Part shown: piece by piece, positions 18,561 through 26,341 of the stretch
Layout of the letters: each line of letters opens with the position of its first letter
How positions within the stretch are numbered: the stretch's first letter is position 1
DNA from: Sinorhizobium saheli
GTDB lineage: Bacteria; Pseudomonadota; Alphaproteobacteria; Rhizobiales; Rhizobiaceae
Length of the DNA stretch: 64,000 bases
NCBI RefSeq assembly: GCF_001651875.1
Contig: NZ_LNQB01000094.1
Coordinates: forward strand, 1-64,000
Reading direction: 5' to 3'
The notes under the pieces: generated by a model
Database searches by the model: none
What the model saw: only the letters and a program-made list of their open reading frames with translations
What the model was told of the DNA's origin: nothing
Program-made: the position numbers and the translations under genes

Positions 18561-18776
18561 TTACATTCGTTCAAGGCGGGCCCTGAAATCCGCGGCCGCA
18601 GCGTTTTGGCAATTTGGAGTTTTACCCAACTCACCCGAATTGCGGCGGCATTCGCCGATCACGTCGGCAAGCAGCGCTTTGTCGGCCATCAGTTCATCGA
18701 CGGTATGGACGCGCTCGGCTTCCTGCGAGCAAGCGGCCAGAACGATGAGAAAAACAGAAAGAAAACGCAGCCTCAT
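18561..18776 (-). CDS. EexN-like entry-exclusion lipoprotein
   Basis: 71-residue lipoprotein (MRLRFLSVFLIVLAACSQEA; lipobox LAAC). The body HTVDELMADKALLADVIGEC and CQNAAAADF with paired cysteines resembles the EexN family, which blocks redundant conjugation into a cell already carrying the plasmid. It lies between virB5 and virB6, where EexN-like genes are found in conjugative VirB operons. The start overlaps the virB5 stop as ATGA. Its presence argues for DNA conjugation rather than effector export. Confidence 0.8.
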   Translation of the reverse strand: MRLRFLSVFLIVLAACSQEAERVHTVDELMADKALLADVIGECRRNSGELGKTPNCQNAAAADFRARLERM

Positions 18777-19471
18777 TGCAGTGCGGCTCCCATGGCATCC
18801 ATGCGCTGGCGCCAGTCCTCGGCCTTGCGCTGCTCATCGACCTGAGCCTGCGCCTGCTGCACCATGCGCAAGCCTTCCATCCGCAACACATCGGTCTGTA
18901 GGAAGGCGTGCTCGGCCTGAAGCCGCGCCTGCAGGTCGGCGATGTCCTTGGCGTCGCTCGCCGTCGAGATTTTCTCGCGCAGCTGGTCGATACCGTCGAT
19001 CCGCTTGGTCGCGGCGTCATAAATCTGCTGACCGAGGCTCATCTGGCCGGCGTTCTTGTTCTGGATGCGCGAAAGCTCCTGCGCGTAGAAGTCGTCGGTG
19101 CCCGTCCGATAGGTCGAATTGCTTTCAAGGAATTTCGACGCGGAGTCGTTGAAGACACCGGTGCCGTTGCCCTTGAACAGTCCCTCGATCGCGCTGAAGT
19201 CCGCCGGCAGCGCTTGGCGAATGGCCGGATCGTTCAAGACGCTCGCAACGTCCGCCATGTCGGTCAGCTTGTTGAGCGAACCGTAGAGCTGCTGCGCCTG
19301 CTCGATCTGCTGATTGAGCGCGTCGAGCTGTGCCTTCAACTGCGCGATGCTCTCGATCTGCTTGGCGATCGCGGTCTGGTCAATCACCGGGATCCCCTGC
19401 CCCACCGCACTGCCTGCGGAAAGGATCAGCGCAGCGGCGAGCGCCGCGCCGTGAAGTCGATAGGAAGCCAT
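18773..19471 (-). CDS. virB5: Minor pilus protein VirB5
   Basis: 232 residues from ATG 19471, overlapping the virB4 stop as TGATG. A signal peptide is present (MASYRLHGAALAAALILSAG, cleavage near VGQ). The body is helical and Gln-rich (IESIAQLKAQLDALNQQIEQ; AQQLYGSLNKLTDMADVASV), typical of VirB5/TraC pilus-tip adhesins. Confidence 0.92.
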   Translation of the reverse strand: MASYRLHGAALAAALILSAGSAVGQGIPVIDQTAIAKQIESIAQLKAQLDALNQQIEQAQQLYGSLNKLTDMADVASVLNDPAIRQALPADFSAIEGLFKGNGTGVFNDSASKFLESNSTYRTGTDDFYAQELSRIQNKNAGQMSLGQQIYDAATKRIDGIDQLREKISTASDAKDIADLQARLQAEHAFLQTDVLRMEGLRMVQQAQAQVDEQRKAEDWRQRMDAMGAALQ

Positions 19472-21852
19472 CAGCTCGCACTCCTTCTTTTCTGGAAAAC
19501 GGGAAGCCAATCCTTGGGATCGTTGCCAACCTCGGCGCGGATCGCCTCAGCAAGCTCGACATTGGCGGTTCGGCCGGAGAGAATGGCGAGCTCGTCATCG
19601 AAGCCGCTGAGGTTGAGCTCGGCGACGACGCTGTTGTGGCCCTGCTTCAGGACGAACCGCCGGCTCTCGACCGAGAGCTCGCGTGCGACCAGCTCGAACT
19701 CGCGCTCCGTCAGCTTGAAGCCATCGACATAGTCGGCATGGTTGCCGCGGGCGTTCGGCAGGAAGATCTGCGTCGGGCATTGCTCGATGATCGTATGGGC
19801 GATCGGCGAGACGATTGCATCCCGTGGGCTCTGCGTCGCAAAGAGCATGAGTCCATTCTGCTTGCGGATCGTCTTCAGCTTGTTCTGGGCGAGGTCCCGG
19901 AACCCTTCGTCCTGGAGCGCCTTCCAGAACTCATCGATAACGATGATGATCCGTCGGCCGTCGATCAATTGCTCGACGCGATGGAAGAGGTAGGCCATCA
20001 GAGGCGCGCGGATTTCCTCATTGTCGAGAAAGTCGGTCATGTCGTAGCCGATAAACTTGCCGCCGACGCCGAATTCGCCGAAACCGATATCCTCGATGAC
20101 GTTGTCAAACACCCAACCGAGCGGTCCGTCCCTTTCCCACCGCCGCAGCCTTGCCGCGATGCCTTCCGGGTCGGTGTTGTTGAGAAAGGTCCTGAGCGCG
20201 CCGATCGTCCGGCGCTCCGCCGGCAGGTCGGCGAGGCCGTCGATGGCGGCGGCGATGTCGCGGAGATCGGTCACGCTCAGCTCTCGCGTCGCCGAGCCGA
20301 CAAGCTTGCCGACCCAGCGCGTCAGGAACACCTTGTTCTCCGGCGTGAGGTCGAGGGCCTTCAGGGGAGCGCAGCCCGTCGGCACACCGTTCTTGAGCGG
20401 CAGATAGGTGCCGCCGGCAGCGCGCACGTAGAGATCGGCCCCCCTGTCCTTGTCGAAGAACACGACGTGCGGGTCGTGCTTCTCGAGCTGCGACAGCATG
20501 AAATTTAAGAGCACGGTCTTGCCGGCGCCGGACGGCCCGCAGACGAAGGTATTGCCGAGATCGCCGTAATGGAAGTTGAAGTAGTACGGTGACCCCGACG
20601 CTGTCTTGAGCAGGGCGACTGCGGAGCCCCATTCATTGCTGTCCTTCTGGCCAAGCGGATAGGAGTGGAAGGGCGACAAAGCGGCGAAGTTCCGCGATGT
20701 GATCGCGCCAGACCTGGCGCGATAGCGGAAGTTGCCCGGCAGCTGCGCCCACCATGCCGCATCGAGACCGAGATCCTCGCGCGCGACGACAGCGCCGCCG
20801 CTGGTCAGGCTGGCGCGTGCCTTGGCGAGATTGTCGGTCAGTTCCTTTACTGAGGGGGCAAAGACGGACAGTGTCAGGTGGTGTTCGCCGAGCACGAACC
20901 AGTTGGACTCCAGATCGTCCATCGCCCCATCAAGCTCCTCGATCTGCGAGGCCGCCTTGTCGCCGCTGCTGACCATCTGGTTCTGCTTGCGGCCCATGAT
21001 GACGCGGGCATCGGCCTTCGAGACGAAGGAGAAGGATTGCGCCAGGATGAGCTCGAAAGGACTGGTGAGCACGCTATCGAGCATGCCTGTCCTGGTGCGG
21101 GCCGGGTATTCCTTGAAACTGAGGATGCCGGCGTAGCGGCTTGTCGCTTCATGGCGGATCTCGACAGTCTCGCGACCGACGATGACCCGGTCCGAGTAGA
21201 TCGCCGAGGCAAGGCGGCCCTCGGTCAGCGGGATCGGCTCGCGCCGGCCTCCGACGAGCTGATGCAGCACTTCGCTCGGCTCCGAGAACATGAGGTCATC
21301 GTGCTTGTAGAGGGACAACACGCGGGGCTCGAAGCGTTCCAACGCCGCAGTGATATCGATGACCTTGTCGCGAAGCTGCTTGAGGGCTTCCTCATCGAGT
21401 TCGGCCCCGGCCCGGCGCGCCCGGCGCAGGCGCGACAGCAGCTTTGCCGCCTTGTCCGCCGGATCGCGGGCCGGAGACCAGAGGATCGTCAGATAGAGGT
21501 CGTTGCGGAACAGGTCCGCGCCCACCATGCGGGCGCGATACTTATCGTTGAGCGCCGTCGAGAACGGTGTGGTGAACGTGCCCTCCGGATAGCTGTTGTC
21601 GCGACGGCGGATGAGATGGGTCCACAGGGCAAGCCGCTCGTCGGCGATGTTTCGGTAGAGGGTGTTGAGGTCGCGATGGAGGGCATTGAGGTCGAGAACA
21701 TCCGCGGTCTCGAAGGAGACGCCTTCGAGCGCGATCATCACCATCAGCGCCCGGGAATCGAGCGCGATCGTTGCTTCGTCGACGTGGCGGACATAGGGGA
21801 TGAAGGTCTCCGGACCGAGTTCGCGAGATCTGAGTGTGGTACGCTCAAGCAA
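19471..21852 (-). CDS. virB4: Type IV secretion ATPase VirB4
   Basis: 793 residues. The CagE/TrbE/VirB N-terminal domain is followed by the ATPase core: Walker A CGPSGAGKTVLLNF near residue 435, Walker B IIIVIDEFWKAL near 635 and ATQSPRDAI after it. No ATG fits: the best start is TTG at 21852, which overlaps the virB3 stop and has AAGGGA about 9 bp upstream. It energises pilus biogenesis and substrate transfer. Confidence 0.95.
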   Translation of the reverse strand: MLERTTLRSRELGPETFIPYVRHVDEATIALDSRALMVMIALEGVSFETADVLDLNALHRDLNTLYRNIADERLALWTHLIRRRDNSYPEGTFTTPFSTALNDKYRARMVGADLFRNDLYLTILWSPARDPADKAAKLLSRLRRARRAGAELDEEALKQLRDKVIDITAALERFEPRVLSLYKHDDLMFSEPSEVLHQLVGGRREPIPLTEGRLASAIYSDRVIVGRETVEIRHEATSRYAGILSFKEYPARTRTGMLDSVLTSPFELILAQSFSFVSKADARVIMGRKQNQMVSSGDKAASQIEELDGAMDDLESNWFVLGEHHLTLSVFAPSVKELTDNLAKARASLTSGGAVVAREDLGLDAAWWAQLPGNFRYRARSGAITSRNFAALSPFHSYPLGQKDSNEWGSAVALLKTASGSPYYFNFHYGDLGNTFVCGPSGAGKTVLLNFMLSQLEKHDPHVVFFDKDRGADLYVRAAGGTYLPLKNGVPTGCAPLKALDLTPENKVFLTRWVGKLVGSATRELSVTDLRDIAAAIDGLADLPAERRTIGALRTFLNNTDPEGIAARLRRWERDGPLGWVFDNVIEDIGFGEFGVGGKFIGYDMTDFLDNEEIRAPLMAYLFHRVEQLIDGRRIIIVIDEFWKALQDEGFRDLAQNKLKTIRKQNGLMLFATQSPRDAIVSPIAHTIIEQCPTQIFLPNARGNHADYVDGFKLTEREFELVARELSVESRRFVLKQGHNSVVAELNLSGFDDELAILSGRTANVELAEAIRAEVGNDPKDWLPVFQKRRSAS

Positions 21853-22186
21853 ATCCGAGGTCCCTTTCGTCGTATTTGCGGGCGAGCTTCAGGGGGCTAA
21901 GCGTTGCGCCGCCCCAATAGGCGTTGTTGCGGGACCGGCCGCGGGTCTCCACCCAGGCCAGCAGGATGCGGAACATGTTGTGGTCGTGCTTGACGAGCGC
22001 GCGAAACACCAGGTGGAAGACGACGCCGACGAGCGCATAGGCGATCGAGCCGGCGACGATGTAGAGGATGGTCGTGAGCATGATATTCATGCCCATGGCT
22101 TCCATCGTCACGCCGGCGATTATCGCCGGCCGGGTGCAGGCAATGAACAGCGTGTCTTCCTCGAGCGCCGGCCGTTGGTTCGCCAT
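21845..22186 (-). CDS. virB3: Type IV secretion protein VirB3
   Basis: 113 residues from ATG 22186, which lies 4 bp after the virB2 stop and has GGAAG upstream; an in-frame TTG at 22204 would overlap virB2. The N-terminus (LEEDTLFIACTRPAIIAGV) and the two membrane segments (NIMLTTILYIVAGSIAYALV, VVFHLVFRALV) are typical of VirB3. The tail RNNAYWGGATLSPL is also conserved. It works with VirB4 at the inner membrane. Confidence 0.92.
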   Translation of the reverse strand: MANQRPALEEDTLFIACTRPAIIAGVTMEAMGMNIMLTTILYIVAGSIAYALVGVVFHLVFRALVKHDHNMFRILLAWVETRGRSRNNAYWGGATLSPLKLARKYDERDLGFA

Positions 22187-22190
22187 GGCG

Positions 22191-22490
22191 TCAGCTTCCG
22201 ACAATGGTGTTGACGAGTTCGGTGGCGCCGAAGATGCCGCCGATGCCGATGATCCAGAACCCTGCGCGTCTCAGATCCATATAGCCGAACATCCAGGCGA
22301 TGCAGATTACGATCACCGCGATGACCGCCAGCAGCTTGGCGATGTTGCCGGTCAGCATATCGACGATGTTCTGCAGCACGGTTTCGATGCCGGCGGCCTG
22401 CGCGAAGGCCGGCTCGACCAGGGCGGCAACGATGGCGACGGCCATCAAGGTGGAGGCGGCGACAGGGCGGATATGGGAACTGAAGGTCAT
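22191..22490 (-). CDS. virB2: Major pilin VirB2
   Basis: 99 residues with a long signal peptide ending AFAQAAG and two hydrophobic helices (AKLLAVIAVIVICIAWMFGY and FWIIGIGGIFGATELVNTIV) around the loop YMDLRRAG, the TrbC/VirB2 pilin pattern. Start ATG 22490 overlaps the virB1 stop as ATGA. It is the main subunit of the conjugative pilus. Confidence 0.93.
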   Translation of the reverse strand: MTFSSHIRPVAASTLMAVAIVAALVEPAFAQAAGIETVLQNIVDMLTGNIAKLLAVIAVIVICIAWMFGYMDLRRAGFWIIGIGGIFGATELVNTIVGS

Positions 22491-23155
22491 TCACTCTGCT
22501 CCAATTGACTGTTCTGAAACACCAGGACGGAAGATCTCCGTCGCGAACCGAAAACATGCCAGGTCGGCGCGGACGCTGTGTGCTCGACAGGTGCATCATC
22601 GCTCTGGGCTCCGACCGCGACATCGGCAGCCGTTGTCTCCGGCCCCATGCCCTCTCCGCCATCGTCGATCGTGAGAGTCGCGAGGGTTTTGCCGAGCCGC
22701 TTCACTTCCTGCCGGACCTGCTCGTCGTACTGGACCATGGCGCCTACGGAGGGATCGTCCCACCCGTACCAGGATTGCAGCATCACCTGCTCGGCCCGCT
22801 CCGGATCGGCGCCAGCCTGGATGGCCAGCCGATAGTAGCGATCGAGCAGCGTCGCCGTGGCCTGAAGGTTGGGGCACGGATCGAAGGCGTCGGGGATCGA
22901 GAGTTTCAGCTTCCGGAGTTCCTCCATGCCGATGCCGCCGAGGCCGAGCTGGATATCCTGGCGCTCGGCTACCAGCGAGGTGGCGATCTCGATCGCTTCC
23001 GCCTTGGTCGCGGGCTGCTCCGGGAGCGGGGCGCCGCTGTTGATCCGGATGGCGAACGGCTCGAAGCGACATTCAAGACTGAAGACGCACGCGAGTGTCT
23101 CGGCCGCAACTATCGGCGCGCAAGTTTGCGCCAGATCGAGGAAGGAAACAGGCAT
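22487..23155 (-). CDS. virB1: Lytic transglycosylase VirB1
   Basis: 222 residues of the lysozyme-like VirB1 family. The catalytic Glu is in SLECRFEPFAI (about residue 27), followed by GLGGIGMEELRKL, CPNLQATATLLDRYY and LQSWYGWDDPS. It opens peptidoglycan for pilus assembly. No classical signal peptide is visible, as in several VirB1 proteins. It lies 3 bp after the TrbM-like gene. Confidence 0.9.
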   Translation of the reverse strand: MPVSFLDLAQTCAPIVAAETLACVFSLECRFEPFAIRINSGAPLPEQPATKAEAIEIATSLVAERQDIQLGLGGIGMEELRKLKLSIPDAFDPCPNLQATATLLDRYYRLAIQAGADPERAEQVMLQSWYGWDDPSVGAMVQYDEQVRQEVKRLGKTLATLTIDDGGEGMGPETTAADVAVGAQSDDAPVEHTASAPTWHVFGSRRRSSVLVFQNSQLEQSE

Positions 23156-23158
23156 GGC

Positions 23159-23677
23159 TCAGTACCACACCCTTTGTTTGCCGACGCCGTCGATGGTCAC
23201 GTCGATGTAATGAGGCTGCGGGCGGACGTTCGGCCGCGTCGTCACATAGCGTTGGCACTCCCTGCGGCCTTCGTTCCACCGCCACGTTGCCGAGTTGATC
23301 CGATCATTGCCGGAATAGCATTCATCACCTGAGACGGTTTGTGGCGTGGTCGAGATGCAGCTCGCCTCTAACCCGCGATCTCCATACCGCGTCGTCAGGA
23401 GGTAGCCGTCGTTGCAGTAATAGGGCTCGTATACGGGGCGCGATGCGCGAAACCCGACACCGCTGCAGGTCGGAAAAGAGTGCCCTTTCGCAAGCGCGCG
23501 CCAGAGCTTCTCTAAGGGCGGCTGGCACTCTGTATACTGCGTCGGACCGCCACGATTGGAAAGGCACAGGATAACCTGGCATCCCCACTCGTCCGCTCGC
23601 GCTTTACCATCGAAAACAAGATAGAATGACGCTAAGCTGGCTGCAGCGACGACTGCCTGCATGAGAGACTTGTCCAT
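23159..23677 (-). CDS. TrbM/KikA/MpfK-like mating-pair protein
   Basis: 172 residues from ATG 23677 (AAGGG upstream). The signal peptide ends near GKARADEWG. The mature part has the Cys-rich TrbM pattern: CQVILCLSNRGG, TECQPPLEKLW, KGHSFPTCSG, then further cysteines (EPYYCNDGY, DECYSGNDR, RRECQRY). TrbM/KikA proteins are periplasmic factors of conjugation systems. It is the first gene of the leftward virB transcript, divergent from rctA. Confidence 0.72.
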   Translation of the reverse strand: MDKSLMQAVVAAASLASFYLVFDGKARADEWGCQVILCLSNRGGPTQYTECQPPLEKLWRALAKGHSFPTCSGVGFRASRPVYEPYYCNDGYLLTTRYGDRGLEASCISTTPQTVSGDECYSGNDRINSATWRWNEGRRECQRYVTTRPNVRPQPHYIDVTIDGVGKQRVWY

Positions 23678-23750
23678 GACCAATACCCTTTACCGACGCG
23701 AGTATGTGCGGAGCCCAGCAGGCCCTGTGGCTTCGCGACTCGTTTTACAA

Positions 23751-23762
23751 TCATATATATGA
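23751..23762. promoter_or_regulatory. Palindrome TCATATATATGA in the rctA/virB control region
   Basis: A perfect 12-bp palindrome ending 11 bp before the rctA-like start codon, within the 96-bp gap that separates rctA from the virB operon. Its position and symmetry fit an operator, possibly for RctA itself, which represses virB genes in S. meliloti and R. etli. The actual RctA site is not known to me, so this is a positional inference. Confidence 0.4.
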
Positions 23763-23773
23763 CAGTATAAGAG

Positions 23774-24142
23774 ATGACAAGCGCACTCAACGCACATTGG
23801 CAGGGCCAGCTATTTGCGGCCTACGCCTTGCAGGAAGTTCTGGACAAACCGATCGACGGAGAGACGCCACAATCGCGGCTGAAGCAGCTCGGAATGATGA
23901 CCGTTCTCTACATGATGCATCAGAACCACGAAAAGCTAACCCTCTCAAATATCGTCAAAAATACCGGATTGACGCGCAATGCCGTGGCGGAAACGGTCGA
24001 CCCGCTCATCGAGCGTGGGATACTCACAGAGACAATTGTGAAGAACTCCATGGGTCGCGGAACTGCGCGGCAGTTCGAATTCTGTCCGGAGATTTTCGAT
24101 CGACTAAGGTTGGGGGCTGAGCAGCGAAAGCCAGGCACTTAG
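23774..24142 (+). CDS. rctA: RctA-like transcriptional repressor of conjugation
   Basis: 122 residues with a winged helix-turn-helix: LGMMTVLYMMHQNHEKLTLS, IVKNTGLTRNAVAETVDPLI, then the wing ERGILTETIVKNSMGRG. It is divergent from the virB operon, the position of rctA on S. meliloti pSymA and R. etli p42d, where it represses virB transcription and keeps the symbiotic plasmid from transferring. Size and HTH position agree with that protein. Naming rests on gene order plus fold. Confidence 0.82.
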   Translation: MTSALNAHWQGQLFAAYALQEVLDKPIDGETPQSRLKQLGMMTVLYMMHQNHEKLTLSNIVKNTGLTRNAVAETVDPLIERGILTETIVKNSMGRGTARQFEFCPEIFDRLRLGAEQRKPGT

Positions 24143-24261
24143 TGGCGGCATTCTGACAGAAATATCCTGAGGGTGAAGGAACGGAGGCGTACTGTCGCCC
24201 TCGATATGCACAGCGCTCTACTTGACGTCATCGCGTTAGTCACCGCTGAACAGCGCCGCCT

Positions 24262-24474
24262 TTACCAACCAAAGACACCGGCGGCCGATTTGACGCCGAT
24301 CCTCCATCCTCGGCGAATCCGCCGCCCGATCTTCAGCGGAAAACGCGTCTTGTGCGGTGACTGCTGCATCGCCTCGGGCAGCGGAATACCGCGGTTTGCC
24401 GCCTCGGTCAGGTAGCCCGATCTCAAGCCATGCGCCGAAAATAGCGCTGGATCGAGAGCTGCCTGCTTAGGCAC
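24262..24474 (-). pseudogene. Tyrosine recombinase, C-terminal remnant
   Basis: The minus strand codes LDPALFSAHGLRSGYLTEAA and NRGIPLPEAMQQSPHKT, the HxxR box of phage-type integrases (HGLR) with its following helix. The frame then leaves the family pattern before the second His/Arg and the catalytic Tyr. No long upstream frame continues it. It is a degenerate piece of an integrase. A matching N-terminal piece lies on the same strand near 26.1-26.2 kb. Confidence 0.6.
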
Positions 24475-24670
24475 GGGCCTTGAGGATCAGGTTGATAAAG
24501 GGAATAGATCGAGCGCCTCGCCGCGAGAATGGGCTCTAGCGGGGAGTGCCGGGAAAATCGCGACGGTCTTTGGTCTGCCCGTCGATGCCAGAACCGGCTA
24601 TCAGTGCGGCTCAAAAGGGCCTTCAGTCGAGCCCGCGGCTCGGCAAGGCCAGTGCTAAGAGGAAGATGTT

Positions 24671-24877
24671 ATGCCGACCGGTACAGTAAAGTGGTTCAAC
24701 GCAACGAAGGGCTTTGGTTTCATTCAGGCGGATGACGGTAGCACCGATGTCTTCGTCCACATTTCCGCGGTGGAGCGGGCTGGCATGCGTGGCCTCAACG
24801 AAGGCCAGAAGATCACATATGAGCTGGTGAAGGATCGCAAGTCCGGCAAGGTGTCGGCGGAAAATTTGCAGGCCTAG
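24671..24877 (+). CDS. Cold-shock (CspA-family) protein
   Basis: 68 residues, the normal length of the family. Both RNA-binding motifs are present: RNP1 KGFGFIQ (residues 14-20) and RNP2 VFVHISAV (28-35). GTVKWFN opens the protein. It binds single-stranded RNA and acts as an RNA chaperone. It has a good ribosome-binding site (AGAGGAAG) and is intact, although it lies among remnants. Rhizobia carry several such genes, so its special role here is unclear. Confidence 0.93.
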   Translation: MPTGTVKWFNATKGFGFIQADDGSTDVFVHISAVERAGMRGLNEGQKITYELVKDRKSGKVSAENLQA

Positions 24878-24993
24878 TCCGGTTTCTCACACCACGCGAT
24901 CTTTTGGAAGCGCCGGGATCGACTCGGCCTTTCCGTTTGGATGCGGCGACTGCGGTAACAGTGCTATACCTGCCCCCGCGGGGCGTAAACGCT

Positions 24994-25022
24994 CTTGAGT
25001 TTATTGCACTGCAACACCATTT
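24994..25022 (+). promoter_or_regulatory. Putative sigma-70 promoter of the small RNA
   Basis: CTTGAG at 24994-24999 resembles the rhizobial -35 box CTTGAC. A 17-bp spacer leads to CCATTT near 25017, a weak -10. The position would start a transcript shortly before the first CCTCCTCCC motif. The -10 is poor, so this is a tentative assignment. Confidence 0.35.
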
Positions 25023-25027
25023 TCTAA

Positions 25028-25145
25028 GGAGCGAAGCGATTCACCTCCTCCCGAACCGCTTCGGTTCGGCGGACGGCATTCCTCCTCCCCAGCTTTCCGT
25101 CATTTATTGAAGCCCGGCGCACCTCCTCCCGCGCCGGGTTTTTTT
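25028..25145 (+). ncRNA. Alpha-r14-like (NfeR1-type) trans-acting small RNA
   Basis: About 118 nt with three copies of the anti-Shine-Dalgarno motif CCTCCTCCC at 25044-25052, 25081-25089 and 25122-25130. A perfect hairpin lies at 25051-25069, and an intrinsic terminator ends the transcript. The third motif is in the terminator loop. Three such motifs in and around hairpins are the hallmark of the alpha-r14 family (NfeR1 and its plasmid copies in S. meliloti), which base-pairs with ribosome-binding sites of transporter mRNAs. There is no coding frame here. Start is approximate. Confidence 0.75.
25112..25145 (+). terminator. Rho-independent terminator of the small RNA
   Basis: GCCCGGCGC at 25112-25120 pairs with GCGCCGGG at 25131-25138, with a 10-nt loop holding CCTCCTCCC, followed by seven T (25139-25145). 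It ends the alpha-r14-like RNA and abuts the group II intron piece. Confidence 0.85.
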
Positions 25146-25147
25146 GG

Positions 25148-25441
25148 GTGCGCCAGGCATGGCGCGTAGGTGCGCAAGCACCTTTGGCCGGGGTGGTATC
25201 CGGCCGATGACTTGGAGGTGATAGTCCTCTACGGGCCCTGGTGATGGGAACCGTTAGCCGAACAGCAAGGGCGTCGCCGCGCGGAGGGGTCTGCTGTAAG
25301 CAAAGCGCCGGCCTGACGAACAGGACGCGCATAGGAGGCGTCCGCTTCCGGGCGAGGGGGCCCAAAGACCCGAAGCCCGGTATCACCGGAAGGTGCGGCC
25401 GAAGATGCGCCGGGTATGCCGGTAGAGATAGTCGCACGATC
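25148..25441 (+). mobile_element. Group II intron, 5' (domain I) fragment
   Basis: Starts with the group II boundary GTGCGCC and shows typical domain I sequence: ATGGGAACCGTTAGCCGAA, then AGCAAGGGCGTC, GTAAGCAAAG and GGCCTGACGAACAGGA. No domain IV reverse transcriptase and no domain V (AGC...GTT hairpin) follow, so the element is truncated after about 290 bp. It begins 2 bp after the T run of the small-RNA terminator, the preferred site of terminator-targeting (class C type) introns. The class itself is not assigned firmly. Confidence 0.7.
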
Positions 25442-25869
25442 ATGACTGCTGCAATTTTCTACGGCGCTCAGGACCATATCAGACATATGCTCACACGTAT
25501 GAGGAAGCCAATCAGGGCTTTGCGCATCGCATCGATCCCTGCGTGCCCTGCTCCTACGATATCGATTGCGAGGACGTGGCCGACCTGACCACGGAGGAGG
25601 GGAGGAGTGCATTTTCCGTCCCGATGGAGGAGATGGCCTGCAGCTGGGCCACAGCCCTTGCGGAAGGGAGGCCGCCCGCCTCCTGGGCGATTTATGATCG
25701 GCTGAGCTCGCGTGGCACCGTCGGCATTCTGGTGCCGAGCTTTGCGCCGGCCGCTGAGGAGGATGATCGAAACCTTGTCCTATGGAAGTGGGGACCGGAC
25801 CTCCCGCATCGGGTAATCGCGAACGACCCTAGCGGCCGACTACACAGAGATCGGCTGTCCTGGAGGTAA
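25442..25869 (+). pseudogene. RES-domain toxin, frameshifted and truncated
   Basis: The frame from 25543 codes CSYDIDCEDVADLTT, MACSWATALAEGRPPASWAI, YDRLSSRGTVGILVPSFAPA and DRNLVLWKWG, matching the C-terminal two-thirds of RES toxins (NAD+-degrading partners of Xre antitoxins). Just upstream, IFYGAQD is in another frame and family-like sequence (YEEANQGFAHRID) resumes in the main frame, so a frameshift lies near 25475. The N-terminus and any antitoxin are missing; the group II intron piece sits there instead. Confidence 0.6.
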
Positions 25870-26105
25870 CTGGCGCGGCGCGACCAGTTCTCATCCGGCT
25901 GAAGCGTTTGTGCGTCGTCAGGGCGGCAAGCGGGCGTGTAAGGAGCGACGTCGGTCGCGTGTATGCAGCTTTGGACCTCGAGTTTTTGTTCGACACAAGC
26001 CAGACTTCACCGCGCCCACCGGCGAAAAATTTCAACAGCAGCGGTTCTGCCTTCGGCCGGGGGACGGGGCGCCGGTTGCCAGCTGGCACCAGGCCTCGAG
26101 GTGAG

Positions 26106-26236
26106 CTACCTAGACCAGCCGAGGTCGGAAGCGAGTGCCCTCAGCGTGTTGTCGCCCGTAGCATCGCCAGCGAGGTGTTTCAGTGTCTCAACGTCGTAGT
26201 CGGTCGGCAGCGCGGCAAGCTGGTCGCACGGTCGAA
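26106..26236 (-). pseudogene. Tyrosine recombinase, N-terminal remnant
   Basis: The minus strand codes DQLAALPTDYDVETLKHLAG then DATGDNTLRALASDLGWS and a stop. This resembles the start of the core-binding domain of rhizobial integrases (LPxxYDxETLxxLAGDATxxNTxRALxSDL). Orientation matches the C-terminal remnant at 24262-24474, so both may derive from one integrase later split by other sequences. The rest of the 25870-26341 stretch holds nothing I recognise. Confidence 0.45.
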
Positions 26237-26341
26237 TGGCAGGTTGGCATGCAGAGCGTCAAGCTGTTCGGCGCGGCCATGCACCGCTTGGCTGTCCGAA
26301 TCTTGGACATCCTGCTTGCCGCGGCTGCCGGGGTGCAACGC

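Noticed and set aside
25241-25588. 115-codon frame spanning the intron piece and RES start
   Set aside because: It crosses structured intron sequence and reads the RES gene in the wrong frame.
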